A stretch of 64,000 bases of DNA. Source: M1-B18 sp048264125 (lineage in GTDB: Bacteria; Bacillota; Clostridia; Peptostreptococcales; Natronincolaceae). Position 1 is the stretch's first letter, and each line of letters starts with the position of its first letter. The notes beneath the pieces are model-generated. The model was not told the DNA's origin, did not search any database, and worked only from the letters and a program-made list of their open reading frames with translations. The stretch is from positions 62,001 to 126,000 of the forward strand of contig JBLXDM010000007.1 of assembly GCA_048264125.1 (NCBI GenBank). The letters are read 5' to 3'. Shown in pieces: positions 24,409 through 33,162 of this stretch. The translations under genes were made by a program, and so were the position numbers.

Positions 24409-24827
24409 TGACCGTAAAATTCGAGTCTAAGGCTGAGGATGCCAAGAGAATCATGGCAGAGTTGGAGCGAGCTGCATTGAAAGAGGTTGCCAAGTTTTTA
24501 CGAAAAGAAATAAAGGCGAGAGTGCCGGTCAAAGAAGGGGTATTAAAAAAGAATGTAGGTTCTTGGGTCAGGAAAAAAGACACTAGTCTGCAGATTGGTA
24601 CTTATACCCGGGAGAGGGCGAAAAAGAAAAAATACACATATGCTTATCACGCCCATCTTATTGAGTTTGGTACTGTGAAAACAGCTGCAAAGCCATTTTT
24701 AAGGCCATCGGTTATGGAGAATATTGACAAAATAAGACTAATTCAAGGGCAGTTCCTTAAGGAAATAGAGAATGAAAACAGGGCCAAAGGGCTAATTAAG
24801 GAAGAGGAGGAGATTGCGGATGATTAA
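24408..24827 (+). CDS. HK97 gp10-family tail-joining protein
   Basis: 139 residues from ATG 24408. The features of the HK97 gp10 family are present: KEIKARVPVKEGVLKKNV, then HAHLIEFGTVKTAAKPFLRPSV. The protein joins tail to head; its C-terminus is acidic. It overlaps the next gene by eight bases in the tight virion operon. Confidence 0.88.
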   Translation: MTVKFESKAEDAKRIMAELERAALKEVAKFLRKEIKARVPVKEGVLKKNVGSWVRKKDTSLQIGTYTRERAKKKKYTYAYHAHLIEFGTVKTAAKPFLRPSVMENIDKIRLIQGQFLKEIENENRAKGLIKEEEEIADD

Positions 24828-25182
24828 TACTATAAAGCTTTTATTAGAGCACTTAGAAACTATTCATCCAAGAGTATTCTTCAAGAAAGCCCCGAAAAAG
24901 GTCAAGACACCTTATATAGTTTTCGATTTGCCTAATACTCAGGATGATGGAGAGGGCCAGCAGGTAATAACCTTAGATGTAGACGGCTGGGACGACTCAG
25001 ATACTACAGTTTTAGAGGAGCTTATGGAAAATATTAATACAGCTTTAAATAAATGTACACTGACTGCTGATACTTTAGCAGTCACTTTTTATCTGGATAC
25101 CATTCTTCCCTTGGATGATGATGACCCTCGTATTAACCGGTGGAAATATATCTACCAAGCAAGGCTATTTGAAAGGAGTTGA
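24820..25182 (+). CDS. Tail terminator-like protein
   Basis: 120 residues from ATG 24820. Small alpha/beta protein (FKKAPKKVKTPYIVFDLPNT...WDDSDTTVLEELMENINTALN) with the size and position of DUF3168/tail-terminator proteins, which cap the tube at the head end. The family is inferred mainly from context. Confidence 0.7.
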   Translation: MINTIKLLLEHLETIHPRVFFKKAPKKVKTPYIVFDLPNTQDDGEGQQVITLDVDGWDDSDTTVLEELMENINTALNKCTLTADTLAVTFYLDTILPLDDDDPRINRWKYIYQARLFERS

Positions 25183-25187
25183 AGAAA

Positions 25188-25739
25188 ATGCCCGGATTAA
25201 CAACGCAGCAGATGGAGAATATTCAAATTGATTATGGCATCGTATTTATAAACTATGGTGAAACTTCACAAAGGATGCTAGGGCCTACTCGTGGCGGCGG
25301 CGAGTTTACCGCTCAAAAGGTTCTTAGGGATATAGAATTTGATGGAAGAAAAGGTAAAACTAAAGGCATGCAGATAATTGATGAAATAAATGCTATGCTA
25401 AAGGTATCTACATTGGATATGTCTATGGATAACTTAGCGCTGGCTCTACCCTATGCAGATTACACGGAAGGGAAGATCTCATGTAAAAGCTCGAATATAG
25501 GGATTATCGACAATGAAAATTATCTTGAAAATATTACGATGTTCGCGAAAGTAGTAAAGGGCGGATATAAAAAAATAACTCTCTATTCCGCCATGTCGGA
25601 GAATGATCTAGTGTTGGCTGCAGTACCTAAAGGAGAAGGGACAGTTGCATTGGAAGTATATGCCCATTGGGATCCAACAGATGATACTATAGATTTGTTT
25701 GACATTGAGGATGTTGAAGATTTGACACCTGAAGGTTAA
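25188..25739 (+). CDS. Major tail protein
   Basis: 183 residues from ATG 25188, behind AAAGGAG. It is beta-rich (LRDIEFDGRKGKTKGMQIIDEINAMLKV...KGEGTVALEVYAHWDPTDDTIDLF), as expected of a tube protein of a long-tailed phage, and is followed by a strong terminator and the tail chaperone pair. The N-terminal Q-rich segment contacts DNA-facing surfaces in homologues; that detail is inference. Confidence 0.85.
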   Translation: MPGLTTQQMENIQIDYGIVFINYGETSQRMLGPTRGGGEFTAQKVLRDIEFDGRKGKTKGMQIIDEINAMLKVSTLDMSMDNLALALPYADYTEGKISCKSSNIGIIDNENYLENITMFAKVVKGGYKKITLYSAMSENDLVLAAVPKGEGTVALEVYAHWDPTDDTIDLFDIEDVEDLTPEG

Positions 25740-25741
25740 GG

Positions 25742-25771
25742 GGCAGAGCTTAAGCTCTGCCTATATTTTTA
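25742..25771 (+). terminator. Terminator after the major tail gene
   Basis: A perfect 20-bp palindrome (arms GGCAGAGCTT/AAGCTCTGCC, 25742-25761) followed by TATATTTTT. A partial stop here gives more tail-tube than tape-measure mRNA. Confidence 0.85.
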
Positions 25772-25786
25772 TAAGGAGGAGATTAA

Positions 25787-26113
25787 ATGTTTACCAGTGA
25801 ACAAGCTTTCGATATGTTACCACACGCAGTGGATATATACGACAAATTAAACATGGATGCGTATCGAAAAGAGGTAGTAGAGAAGCACCAAAGCCAGAAG
25901 CCCGACCAAAAAGAAGTGGGTATTGAGGTTATTAAATATATCATTAAAAATAGCCCTAAAATCAAAGAGGAATGCTTTCATATTATAGCTGTAGCTGAGG
26001 GCAAGACCGTTGAGGAAATTAAAAAACGCCCGGTACTAGAGACCGTTAAAGTATTTAACTCAATAATCTCTGATGAGAGTTTAATGGATTTTTTCAAGTC
26101 GGCTATGCCATAG
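25787..26113 (+). CDS. Tail assembly chaperone G
   Basis: 108 residues. An all-helical chaperone (FDMLPHAVDIYDKLNMDAY...KIKEECFHIIAVAEGKTVEEI) between tail tube and tape measure. Such proteins coat the tape measure until the tube assembles. The reading frame stops at 26111-26113, but just before the end lies the slippery heptamer at 26089-26095, giving a longer GT product. Confidence 0.85.
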   Translation: MFTSEQAFDMLPHAVDIYDKLNMDAYRKEVVEKHQSQKPDQKEVGIEVIKYIIKNSPKIKEECFHIIAVAEGKTVEEIKKRPVLETVKVFNSIISDESLMDFFKSAMP

Positions 26114-26415
26114 GAGGTCTTTCAGAAACCTTAAGCCTATTGCATAGCCATTATAATTTTGATTATCTTATCAGGCTTCCAATTGTCCAGGTAACTAAGT
26201 TGCTCGTGAAGAGCTTTGAGAAACGTCAGGAGCAGGCTATATGGGAAGGGTGGTTAAGTCTTTACCCTTGGATGGAGATGGGTTATTTGAAATTCCAAAG
26301 CTTTGATGAATTTAAAAAATCTAAAATCCATAACCACGCCAGATATACCTTAAAAACCAATGACGAGATAGTTGAAGAGTTGGTGAAGGTTGTAGCTGCT
26401 TATGAAGGGCGGTGA
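25787..26415 (+). CDS. Tail assembly chaperone GT (-1 frameshift product)
   Basis: Join of 25787-26095 and 26095-26415: 103 residues shared with G, then 106 residues from the -1 frame (QVGYAIGGLSETLSLLHSHY...FEKRQEQAIWEGWLSLYPWM), total about 209. The T part ends in a helical tail. In lambda and relatives a few percent of G is extended to GT, which links tape measure and tube. The T reading frame has no good start of its own, which supports the frameshift route. Confidence 0.8.
26089..26095 (+). promoter_or_regulatory. Programmed -1 frameshift site T TTT TTC
   Basis: In the G frame the bases read GAT TTT TTC AAG, which gives X XXY YYZ = T TTT TTC. A slip back by one at this point reads on through CAA GTC GGC into the frame that encodes the second chaperone part, with no stop in between. 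This is the lambda G/GT design. Confidence 0.85.
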
Positions 26416-26422
26416 TTAATGT

Positions 26423-28060
26423 ATGGAGATATTTAAACTCTTTGGAAGTATTTTTATAGATAACGAGAAGGCAAATAAGTCTATAGATGATACAAATAAA
26501 AAAGGTGAAAACACTGAAGGCACTTTCACCAAAATGATAGGCACAGCAGCTAAGTGGGGTGTGGCTATTGGGGCAGGAGCTATTGCGGCCGGTGGTGCTA
26601 TGCTGGCAATAGCTACAAAGGCCGGAAATGCCGCTGACAGGCTTTTAGACTTAAATAGTATAACTGGTATGACTACAGATGAAATACAGCGCTGGGAGAG
26701 GGTTACAAAAGTTGCAGGGGTATCTACTGATGCGATGACTAACGCTTCTCAGAAACTCACCAAGTCCCTCAATGCTATGGACAGTGAAGGTAATAAGAGT
26801 CGGAAGGCAATAGAGCAACTAGGGCTATCCTTTACAGACATAGAAAAAATGTCGGCAGATGAACGGATGAATGCAATCGCTCAAGCGCTGGCCGGGGTAG
26901 ATGATAAGACGGAGAGAGCTAGACTAGGTACGGACCTTCTAGGAGGCTCATGGAAAGAAATAGCCCCTATAATAGATTTAGGTACTGAAGCAATGGATAA
27001 AGCGAAAGATAGCGCTAATATAATATCTGAGGAAGATCTACAAAAGGCGAATGAGTTCAGGATATCCATGGAGGAAATGAAAGACAAGGTAAGCTATTTA
27101 GCGATGGAGTTAGCCATAAAATTACTTCCTATAGCTGAAAAAGTGTTCGAATGGGTTGATAAAGCTATGCCCACTATAATGGAAATTGTGGATTTCGCGT
27201 TAACAACTATAGGCGAAGGAATTGAACGGTTAATAGGTTGGATTGAAAGAATCATTGAATGGGGTAAAAAATGGTACGATGAAAACAAGGATACAGTTGA
27301 CGGTATTGTGGATTCATTCATGGAATTTTTCTCAATCGTACAGGAATTTTTTAAGTCTTTCATAGACATAGTAAAACAATTATGGGAAAGATACGGGGAG
27401 GATATACTTAATATAGCTAAAAAGTATTTAGGGTATATAAAAGACCAATTTGAGTTAGCCTTTGATATTATTAAAGGCATATTTGAGTTCTTTACTGCTC
27501 TTTTTAAAGGTGATTGGGAAGGAATGGGTAATGCTCTAATAGACATAGTAAAAAATGCACTCAAGCTCATAGAAAATGTATTTGATAGCGGTTTAGATAT
27601 AATTTTCGACATCCTAAGACTTGCAGGGAAAGTAGTGTTAGATCTTGGCAAGGATATGATGAATTTCTTATGGGATGGAATCAAATACGTTTGGGACAGT
27701 ATTGCTAATTGGGTATCAGAAAAAGTAGGCTGGCTTGCTGACAAGCTTGCTTTCTGGAAAACAAGCAGCGGACAAATGGCAACTACATCAGTACCTGGTA
27801 TTTCAAACAGCAACTCTATAAACACAAGTAAAGGGCTTGCAGGCCTAGCAAACGGAGGCACTACTTTAACCTCAGGAAGAGTACTTGTAGGTGAGAGGGG
27901 CCCAGAAGAATTATATCTACCTGCAGGGGCTACAGTTAAACCACTTGGCGGTAGTGGGTCAGCTGACATAACAATTATTCTAGATGGTAGAGAAATAGGT
28001 AAGGCAGTAGCACAACCATTAACAAATCAAATAAGGGTAGCAACAGGATTAAAGATATAA
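26423..28060 (+). CDS. Tail tape measure protein
   Basis: 545 residues. An N-terminal helical region with a hydrophobic segment (AAKWGVAIGAGAIAAGGAMLAIA, about 42-66) is followed by the DRLLDLNSITGMTTDEIQRWERV domain of Gram-positive tape measures. A long amphipathic helical part with hydrophobic stretches (residues about 215-435) and a glycine-rich end (GGTTLTSGRVLVGERGPEELYLP) complete it. Length sets tail length, about 80 nm by the usual 1.5 Angstrom per residue rule, so a fairly short siphophage tail. Confidence 0.9.
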   Translation: MEIFKLFGSIFIDNEKANKSIDDTNKKGENTEGTFTKMIGTAAKWGVAIGAGAIAAGGAMLAIATKAGNAADRLLDLNSITGMTTDEIQRWERVTKVAGVSTDAMTNASQKLTKSLNAMDSEGNKSRKAIEQLGLSFTDIEKMSADERMNAIAQALAGVDDKTERARLGTDLLGGSWKEIAPIIDLGTEAMDKAKDSANIISEEDLQKANEFRISMEEMKDKVSYLAMELAIKLLPIAEKVFEWVDKAMPTIMEIVDFALTTIGEGIERLIGWIERIIEWGKKWYDENKDTVDGIVDSFMEFFSIVQEFFKSFIDIVKQLWERYGEDILNIAKKYLGYIKDQFELAFDIIKGIFEFFTALFKGDWEGMGNALIDIVKNALKLIENVFDSGLDIIFDILRLAGKVVLDLGKDMMNFLWDGIKYVWDSIANWVSEKVGWLADKLAFWKTSSGQMATTSVPGISNSNSINTSKGLAGLANGGTTLTSGRVLVGERGPEELYLPAGATVKPLGGSGSADITIILDGREIGKAVAQPLTNQIRVATGLKI

Positions 28061-28073
28061 GGAGGTGGAACGG

Positions 28074-30005
28074 TTGCATGTAAGGCAAATAGACAGTTTG
28101 ATCTTAGATAGTGAAGTATTACTTGACAGTGATGAGCTACTGGGTGGAGATTTTATAGACTTATTAACTGCTAAGAACAGTATTAAAATTAATGATGCTA
28201 TAGAAAACCGTTCTACTGCTTCCTTTACAGTGATTGATATGGATAACTCAAAGAGCTTTAAGAAAGGCCAACCAATATACATTTATGATAATGAGGATGA
28301 ATTAATCTTTTCAGGAGTAATAGATTCTTGTAAAAAATTAAGGCCCTTTACTAGTAATAGCATTTTTTATCACTCAATAGAATGTGTAGATTGGCATTAC
28401 TTAGCTGATAAAAGAGTTATTGCTAAGGCTTATGTTGAGCAGACTGCAGATTTTATTATAAATGATATATATGAAAACTATCTTAAAGATGAGGGTGCAG
28501 AGATTGGTGAAATACAAGAAGGTGTTGTAATCCTTGAAGCTGTTTTTGCGTATATTCCAGTATCAGAAGCCATAAACCAAATAGCTGAAAAGACGGGTTA
28601 CTGGTGGAGAATTGACGAAAATAAAAGACTTTATTTTGTTGAAAGGAGTACAAATGTAGCTCCTTTTTCAGTTTCTAACAAAGATATGCTAAAAGGGTCT
28701 ATTGAGGTTGAGAATAGCAATGCACTCTATAGAAATAAACAGTACATTAAAGGAGCCACAGATATAACAGATCCCCAAACAGAAACCTTCGTTGGAGATG
28801 ATGAGAATAAAACTTTTACTGTAGGTTTTCCTATAGCAAAGGTACCTACTGTTGAGGTTGATTTAGGTGAAGGGTTTGTGGAGCAAACAAGAGGCATTAG
28901 AGGCCTTGAAGAGGGTAAACAGTGGTATTGGTCAAAGGGAGATAAAACAATTACTCAAGATACTGAAGGCACTCCGTTAAGAAAGGCTGAAATTGGCATC
29001 AATGGCTCAATAATAAGGCCAGCTGATAGGATTAGGATAACATATCAAGGTGAATTTTCAATAATAGCTATAACCTTTTCTCCTGATGAGATAGAACAAA
29101 GAAAACTAATCGAAGATGGTGGGACTGGATTAGTTGAAGATGTGGCTGATGATCGTGCAGCTTCATCTAGAGAATCAGCTTTTGAGTCTGCAAATGCTAA
29201 GATTAGAAAGTATGGAAAGATTAGCAATATAGTTAAGTTTACAACACTAAAAAAAGGCCTAAGACCGGGACAATTACTTGAAGTCCAACTACCGGAATAT
29301 AATATATACGGAAATGAGCTATTAATTGACCAAATCGATATTTTCAGTGAAGGCAATCAAGACCTTTATCAAATAACAGCAGTTGAAGGACCAAGTCATC
29401 AGTCATGGTCAAACTTCTTCTATAGTTTAGCATCTCAAAGCAGAGAGTTTGTAATAAGAGAAAATATCAGAGAGAATCAGATATTAATTCTATTAGAACA
29501 ATTCTCTAAGACCTGGAACGAATCAGAAAAGCCAAACATATTTCAAGGGACCTATGCGGGAGAAGAAACATTCCCAGGAGTAAATACATTTCCAATGTTT
29601 CAAGCTCAAGACAGAGTAAAATACTTAGCATGGTATAAAAACAATATTGAGATTGGTAGAAAGCCTGTAACGAGAAGAGTTGATACAGAGGATAGCATTT
29701 TTTCTTTAACCTATTTAAATCCTAATGATGCAAATATTGAAATAAGCCATATAGGATGGATAGGGGGAACTTTTGCAACTGAAACAATTGGCACAGGATT
29801 TACAATAGATAAGCAAGTATTTAATAAAAATAAGACTCAGTTAGAGTCTTTGCAAATTGAGAAAACAGACTATAGGAACTTTACTATAACAGCAGGGGAC
29901 TTAGAAATATCAGTAGGATATTTGAATCAAAGAGAGCTGCGGATAGAAAGTTTGAATAATAAAGCAATAAATAAAGTAAATGGTTTACTAGCTCTATCGA
30001 GTTAA
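28074..30005 (+). CDS. Tail hub / baseplate protein (Tal-like)
   Basis: 643 residues from TTG 28074, seven bases after GGAGGTG. Early residues (INDAIENRSTASFTVIDMDNSKSFKKGQPIYIYDN) resemble the hub domain of gp27/Tal-like proteins. The middle has a prophage-endopeptidase-tail-like region (VSEAINQIAEKTGYWWRIDENKRLYFVERST). The end is beta-rich. It directly follows the tape measure, with no separate Dit-like gene in between. It forms the tail tip with the fibre genes downstream. Confidence 0.8.
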   Translation: MHVRQIDSLILDSEVLLDSDELLGGDFIDLLTAKNSIKINDAIENRSTASFTVIDMDNSKSFKKGQPIYIYDNEDELIFSGVIDSCKKLRPFTSNSIFYHSIECVDWHYLADKRVIAKAYVEQTADFIINDIYENYLKDEGAEIGEIQEGVVILEAVFAYIPVSEAINQIAEKTGYWWRIDENKRLYFVERSTNVAPFSVSNKDMLKGSIEVENSNALYRNKQYIKGATDITDPQTETFVGDDENKTFTVGFPIAKVPTVEVDLGEGFVEQTRGIRGLEEGKQWYWSKGDKTITQDTEGTPLRKAEIGINGSIIRPADRIRITYQGEFSIIAITFSPDEIEQRKLIEDGGTGLVEDVADDRAASSRESAFESANAKIRKYGKISNIVKFTTLKKGLRPGQLLEVQLPEYNIYGNELLIDQIDIFSEGNQDLYQITAVEGPSHQSWSNFFYSLASQSREFVIRENIRENQILILLEQFSKTWNESEKPNIFQGTYAGEETFPGVNTFPMFQAQDRVKYLAWYKNNIEIGRKPVTRRVDTEDSIFSLTYLNPNDANIEISHIGWIGGTFATETIGTGFTIDKQVFNKNKTQLESLQIEKTDYRNFTITAGDLEISVGYLNQRELRIESLNNKAINKVNGLLALSS

Positions 30006-30017
30006 GGGAGTGATTAT

Positions 30018-30551
30018 GTGAGTTATGATAAAACAATTTGGACGGAATCAACTGCCGTAACTGTGGCTAGATTACAAAAGCAAGAAGATGGTATTGCTGA
30101 TATTGAAGCCTTTATAAATACTGCAATAGCGCAAGCAGAGCAGAATGTATTAGAAGCCAAACTGCCTATTGTAAATGCAATAAAAAGCACAAACAATAAA
30201 TTAAATGCACAAATAGCTAACACATGGCCACAATTAGCAGCTTTTATACAAGGTTTAAAGGGTTTTGAAACTGGCACAACTATGGTTACTAGAACAGGAG
30301 CGGATTATATCCTTAGGTTAGAAAACTTAGGGTTTACACCAAGTGCGGTAATTGCAACAGCAATAAATGAAAATCAAAATGGTTTCATTTTTAACAATAA
30401 AAATTACTACTTCACAGTAACCCAATTTGGAGGATTTCCCAATAGTAAAGCTGCAGTAATATTCCCTAATGGTTGTGAATTACTGACGTGGACTGATCAA
30501 ACAGGAAACCCCCCATATATTTTAAATTACACATGGATAGCAATAAAATAA
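30018..30551 (+). CDS. Tail tip / fibre protein with helical base
   Basis: 177 residues from GTG 30018 (AAGGGAGTG site). The N-terminal 60 residues are helical (RLQKQEDGIADIEAFINTAIAQAEQNV) and the rest is a beta-rich domain (YILRLENLGFTPSAVIATAINENQNGFIF). It looks like a receptor-binding or tip-attached protein. No named family. Confidence 0.65.
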   Translation: MSYDKTIWTESTAVTVARLQKQEDGIADIEAFINTAIAQAEQNVLEAKLPIVNAIKSTNNKLNAQIANTWPQLAAFIQGLKGFETGTTMVTRTGADYILRLENLGFTPSAVIATAINENQNGFIFNNKNYYFTVTQFGGFPNSKAAVIFPNGCELLTWTDQTGNPPYILNYTWIAIK

Positions 30552-30563
30552 GGTGGTGAGACA

Positions 30564-31091
30564 ATGCAAGAGCTAAAAGGTACAGATAAACTTAGGGAAG
30601 CCTATCCTAAAGTCAATCAAAACTTTGTAGAGTTGGATGGAAAGATCACAGACCATATTACCATAATAGCTACAGAAGACGAGGAAGGACATATTAAATT
30701 ATCAGATATACCAATTCCACCTCCACCTACTAAAGAGGATATAGGACTAGGTGATGTAGACAACGTAAAGCAAATGCCAGCTACTTATGGCTCTATCATA
30801 TCTAAAAGTGCTAGTTTTACTCTGGCATTAACTGATGGGGATAGAGTTTTAATTTGCACAAATTCTACTGCCATAATCATAACTGTGCCGGCTAATGATT
30901 CAGTCGCATTGCCTGTAGGCTCACAAATACCTGTCATTAGGCAAGAGACAGGCACAGTTACCTTTGCACCATCAAGTGGGGTTACTCTTAGTAGTAAAGA
31001 TACTAAAAGGGCAATAGATGGTCAACATGCCAGTGCCACATTAGTTAAGACAGCCGCAGATACATGGCAGCTATTCGGAGCATTGGCTTAA
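30564..31091 (+). CDS. Tail fibre protein
   Basis: 175 residues. It has the short fibre hallmarks HITIIATEDEEGHIKLSDI, a proline run (IPIPPPPTKEDIGLGDVDNV) and a C-terminal beta domain of VPANDSVALPVGSQIPVIRQETGTV type. The LGDVDN motif recurs in fibres of Firmicutes phages. It probably forms a trimer at the tail tip. Confidence 0.75.
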   Translation: MQELKGTDKLREAYPKVNQNFVELDGKITDHITIIATEDEEGHIKLSDIPIPPPPTKEDIGLGDVDNVKQMPATYGSIISKSASFTLALTDGDRVLICTNSTAIIITVPANDSVALPVGSQIPVIRQETGTVTFAPSSGVTLSSKDTKRAIDGQHASATLVKTAADTWQLFGALA

Positions 31092-31104
31092 TGGAGGTGG
31101 TTAT

Positions 31105-31557
31105 ATGTTAGCTTCATTAGGTAGTATAGCAAGTCAAAGCAGTATATTTAAAGGTGTGTTGTGGGATTTCGGTAATAATATATTCAATTTGCCTTTAACT
31201 GTTACAGGTGGTACATTAACTCAGTCGGGTGGCTTTTTTTATACAACTGCAACTGAAAGTGGCGCAGAAGCACGACTAAATTGTAGTTCATTGGGGATTA
31301 AGGCAAGTAGTATACGTCTAACAACAAGAGGCATGAGAGTAGACGGTACAGCTTCGATAATAATTCGTTACACTGACGGAACTTCTGTATTCCGCACAAT
31401 TCCATCAGGTAATGGTAGTTACACACAATCAACTGCAAATTATGCCATAGACCCAACTAAAACTATTGCATTTGTATGTACATATAATTATGAAGCATAT
31501 GATGATTATGGTTGGATGGTGTCTGATTCTCAAATTGGATATATTGAAATTATTTAA
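31105..31557 (+). CDS. Putative receptor-binding / adhesin-like tail protein
   Basis: 150 residues, predicted beta-sandwich (NIFNLPLTVTGGTLTQSGGFFYTTATES...IRLTTRGMRVDGTASIIIRY). It lies between fibre genes. The compact beta fold suggests carbohydrate or wall binding. No family recognised. Such genes are the most variable part of tail modules, so this may mark host range. Confidence 0.6.
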   Translation: MLASLGSIASQSSIFKGVLWDFGNNIFNLPLTVTGGTLTQSGGFFYTTATESGAEARLNCSSLGIKASSIRLTTRGMRVDGTASIIIRYTDGTSVFRTIPSGNGSYTQSTANYAIDPTKTIAFVCTYNYEAYDDYGWMVSDSQIGYIEII

Positions 31558-31571
31558 AGTGAGGTGAGTTT

Positions 31572-32057
31572 GTGAAAATACAAATAGTAAAGCAAGAAGA
31601 TGACTTAATAGAGTTTTTAGTTGAACGTGAAGAGGGTACTTACAACAACTGTAATTTAACAGCTTTACTTACTTCAGATGAGATTGAAGGCTTAACAGAA
31701 GGACAGATATTACAACTAGCCTGGAATAAGGTGAAGCATATAGCCTATAGGGTATTTAATCAAATTGAGCCTCTGAATGAAGATGAAAACCCTATAGGTT
31801 TTCATTTTGGAGATTTACCGCCAATTCCGCCACCTCCACCTTCTCAACCTAGCGAGATAGAAATACTGCAACAGGCTATAGCTGAGTTATCAATACTAAT
31901 TGTGATGATGGGAGGGTATTGGATGTTTGACGAGAATAGCGGTCTAGTTAAGGTTTGGGTTGATTTAATAAGAAATAGTAAATATACAATTGAAGAAGTG
32001 CCAAATTTGCACAATTTAAAAGAGGTTGTGGAAAATGTTGTTAATAAAAATAATTAG
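31572..32057 (+). CDS. Tail-fibre accessory protein with CD1375-like end
   Basis: 161 residues from GTG 31572. A beta/helix N-terminal domain is followed by a proline hinge (DLPPIPPPPPSQPSE) and a helix with a hydrophobic stretch (ELSILIVMMGGYWMF). Its last 40 residues (DENSGLVKVWVDLIRNSKYTIEEVPNL) are closely similar to the whole of the next gene product, so a CD1375-like module is fused here. Confidence 0.65.
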   Translation: MKIQIVKQEDDLIEFLVEREEGTYNNCNLTALLTSDEIEGLTEGQILQLAWNKVKHIAYRVFNQIEPLNEDENPIGFHFGDLPPIPPPPPSQPSEIEILQQAIAELSILIVMMGGYWMFDENSGLVKVWVDLIRNSKYTIEEVPNLHNLKEVVENVVNKNN

Positions 32058-32070
32058 GAGGTTGATGAGA

Positions 32071-32214
32071 ATGTTTAATAAAAATAGTGGTTTAGTAAAG
32101 GTTTGGGTATCTCTAATTTTAGCTGGTACATATACTTACGACGATGTACCTAACATCTCGAATCTTCGTGAAGTAGTTAGAGAGGTATTAATTGAATTAG
32201 GTATGGAGTTGTAG
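32071..32214 (+). CDS. CD1375-family small phage protein
   Basis: 47 residues from ATG 32071 with AGGAGG nine bases upstream. FNKNSGLVKVWVSLILAGTYTYDDVPNISNL follows the CD1375 pattern of tiny proteins between fibre and lysis genes in clostridial phages. Function unknown. It duplicates the C-terminus of the gene before it. Confidence 0.7.
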   Translation: MFNKNSGLVKVWVSLILAGTYTYDDVPNISNLREVVREVLIELGMEL

Positions 32215-32265
32215 CAAGCACCCACAGAGGTGTTATTTTTATGCCCAAAAGGAAGGAGAATTGAG

Positions 32266-32529
32266 ATGGCAGAGTACAACGAAAGGCTGTGCAGTAAAAC
32301 CCACGAGCGTATAGACGAAAAAATAGAGACCGCAGAGAGACGGTTAAATGACCATTCTAAGAGACAAGACAAAACAGAGTTGGTTGTCGGAAGGCTGGAA
32401 GAAAGAATGGACAGTCTAATAAAACAACTTACGTCATTGAATACTACAATGCGGTGGTTTATGGGCCTTCTAATAGGAGCTCTTGTAAGCTTCTTTTTTT
32501 ATGCAGTTCAACAGGGGGTGTTTAGATGA
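32266..32529 (+). CDS. xhlA: XhlA-like hemolysin/holin accessory
   Basis: 87 residues from ATG 32266 (GGAAGGAG site). A charged helix (RLCSKTHERIDEKIETAERRLNDHSKRQDKTELVVGRLEERMDSL) precedes one C-terminal membrane segment (WFMGLLIGALVSFFFYAV), the XhlA layout. In Bacillus PBSX, XhlA is needed with the holin for lysis. It overlaps the amidase by four bases. Confidence 0.85.
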   Translation: MAEYNERLCSKTHERIDEKIETAERRLNDHSKRQDKTELVVGRLEERMDSLIKQLTSLNTTMRWFMGLLIGALVSFFFYAVQQGVFR

Positions 32530-33161
32530 ATTACATGGTAGATCACATTCCAAAGTCTAGGGAGAAAAGACCGGGAACCAAAGCTGTAATGACCATTATT
32601 ACAATTCACAATACCGGCAATCCATCATCAACAGCAAAAAATGAGCGGGGCTGGCTCACTAACCCTCTCAACAACAGAACAGCTTCCTTTCATATTGCCG
32701 TGGATGATAGGGAGGCTATTGAGTGTATTCCACTGGATGAGGTGGCCTATCATGCTGGTAATGCAGAGGGCAACAGGACCAGCATAGGTATAGAAGTTTG
32801 TGAGTCAGGCGACCAACAAAAGACATGGCAAAATGCTGTCCAGCTGGTAGCTAAAATGCTGCATGAAAGGGGTTGGGGGCTCAGTAAAATAAAAACCCAT
32901 AAGGATTGGAGCGGTAAAGAGTGTCCGAGACTCTTGTTACCCAAGTGGAAGGAGTTTACAGCAGACATAGAAAAGGAGCTGCTGCTCCTGAATGGTAGCG
33001 GTGTAGAAGAATGGAAAAAGGCAGGAATAGAGTATCTGGCAACCAATAATCTTATGAACGACCCTGCAGGCTGGCTGAAAAAAATAGAAGAGGGTATGCC
33101 GGTATGGGCAGCTATGATTATAATGGCCAATATACACAAAGACCTAAAAGGAGGAAATTAA
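32526..33161 (+). CDS. N-acetylmuramoyl-L-alanine amidase (endolysin)
   Basis: 211 residues. The amidase_2 domain has its zinc ligands: His28 in TIHNTG, His125 in KTHKDWSG and Cys133 in GKECPR. A glutamate in IGIEVC (Glu90) and the aromatic ASFHIAV segment complete the site. It cuts the bond between muramic acid and the stem peptide. The last 55 residues (VEEWKKAGIEYLATNNLM...WAAMIIM) form a small helical repeat seen at the end of clostridial amidases. Located between XhlA and holin as expected. Confidence 0.93.
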   Translation: MNYMVDHIPKSREKRPGTKAVMTIITIHNTGNPSSTAKNERGWLTNPLNNRTASFHIAVDDREAIECIPLDEVAYHAGNAEGNRTSIGIEVCESGDQQKTWQNAVQLVAKMLHERGWGLSKIKTHKDWSGKECPRLLLPKWKEFTADIEKELLLLNGSGVEEWKKAGIEYLATNNLMNDPAGWLKKIEEGMPVWAAMIIMANIHKDLKGGN

Positions 33162-33162
33162 G

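Noticed and set aside
27094..27969. A 291-codon open frame on the minus strand
   Set aside because: It lies wholly antisense to the tape measure gene, has no ribosome binding site and its product is low-complexity serine-rich; a shadow of the real gene.
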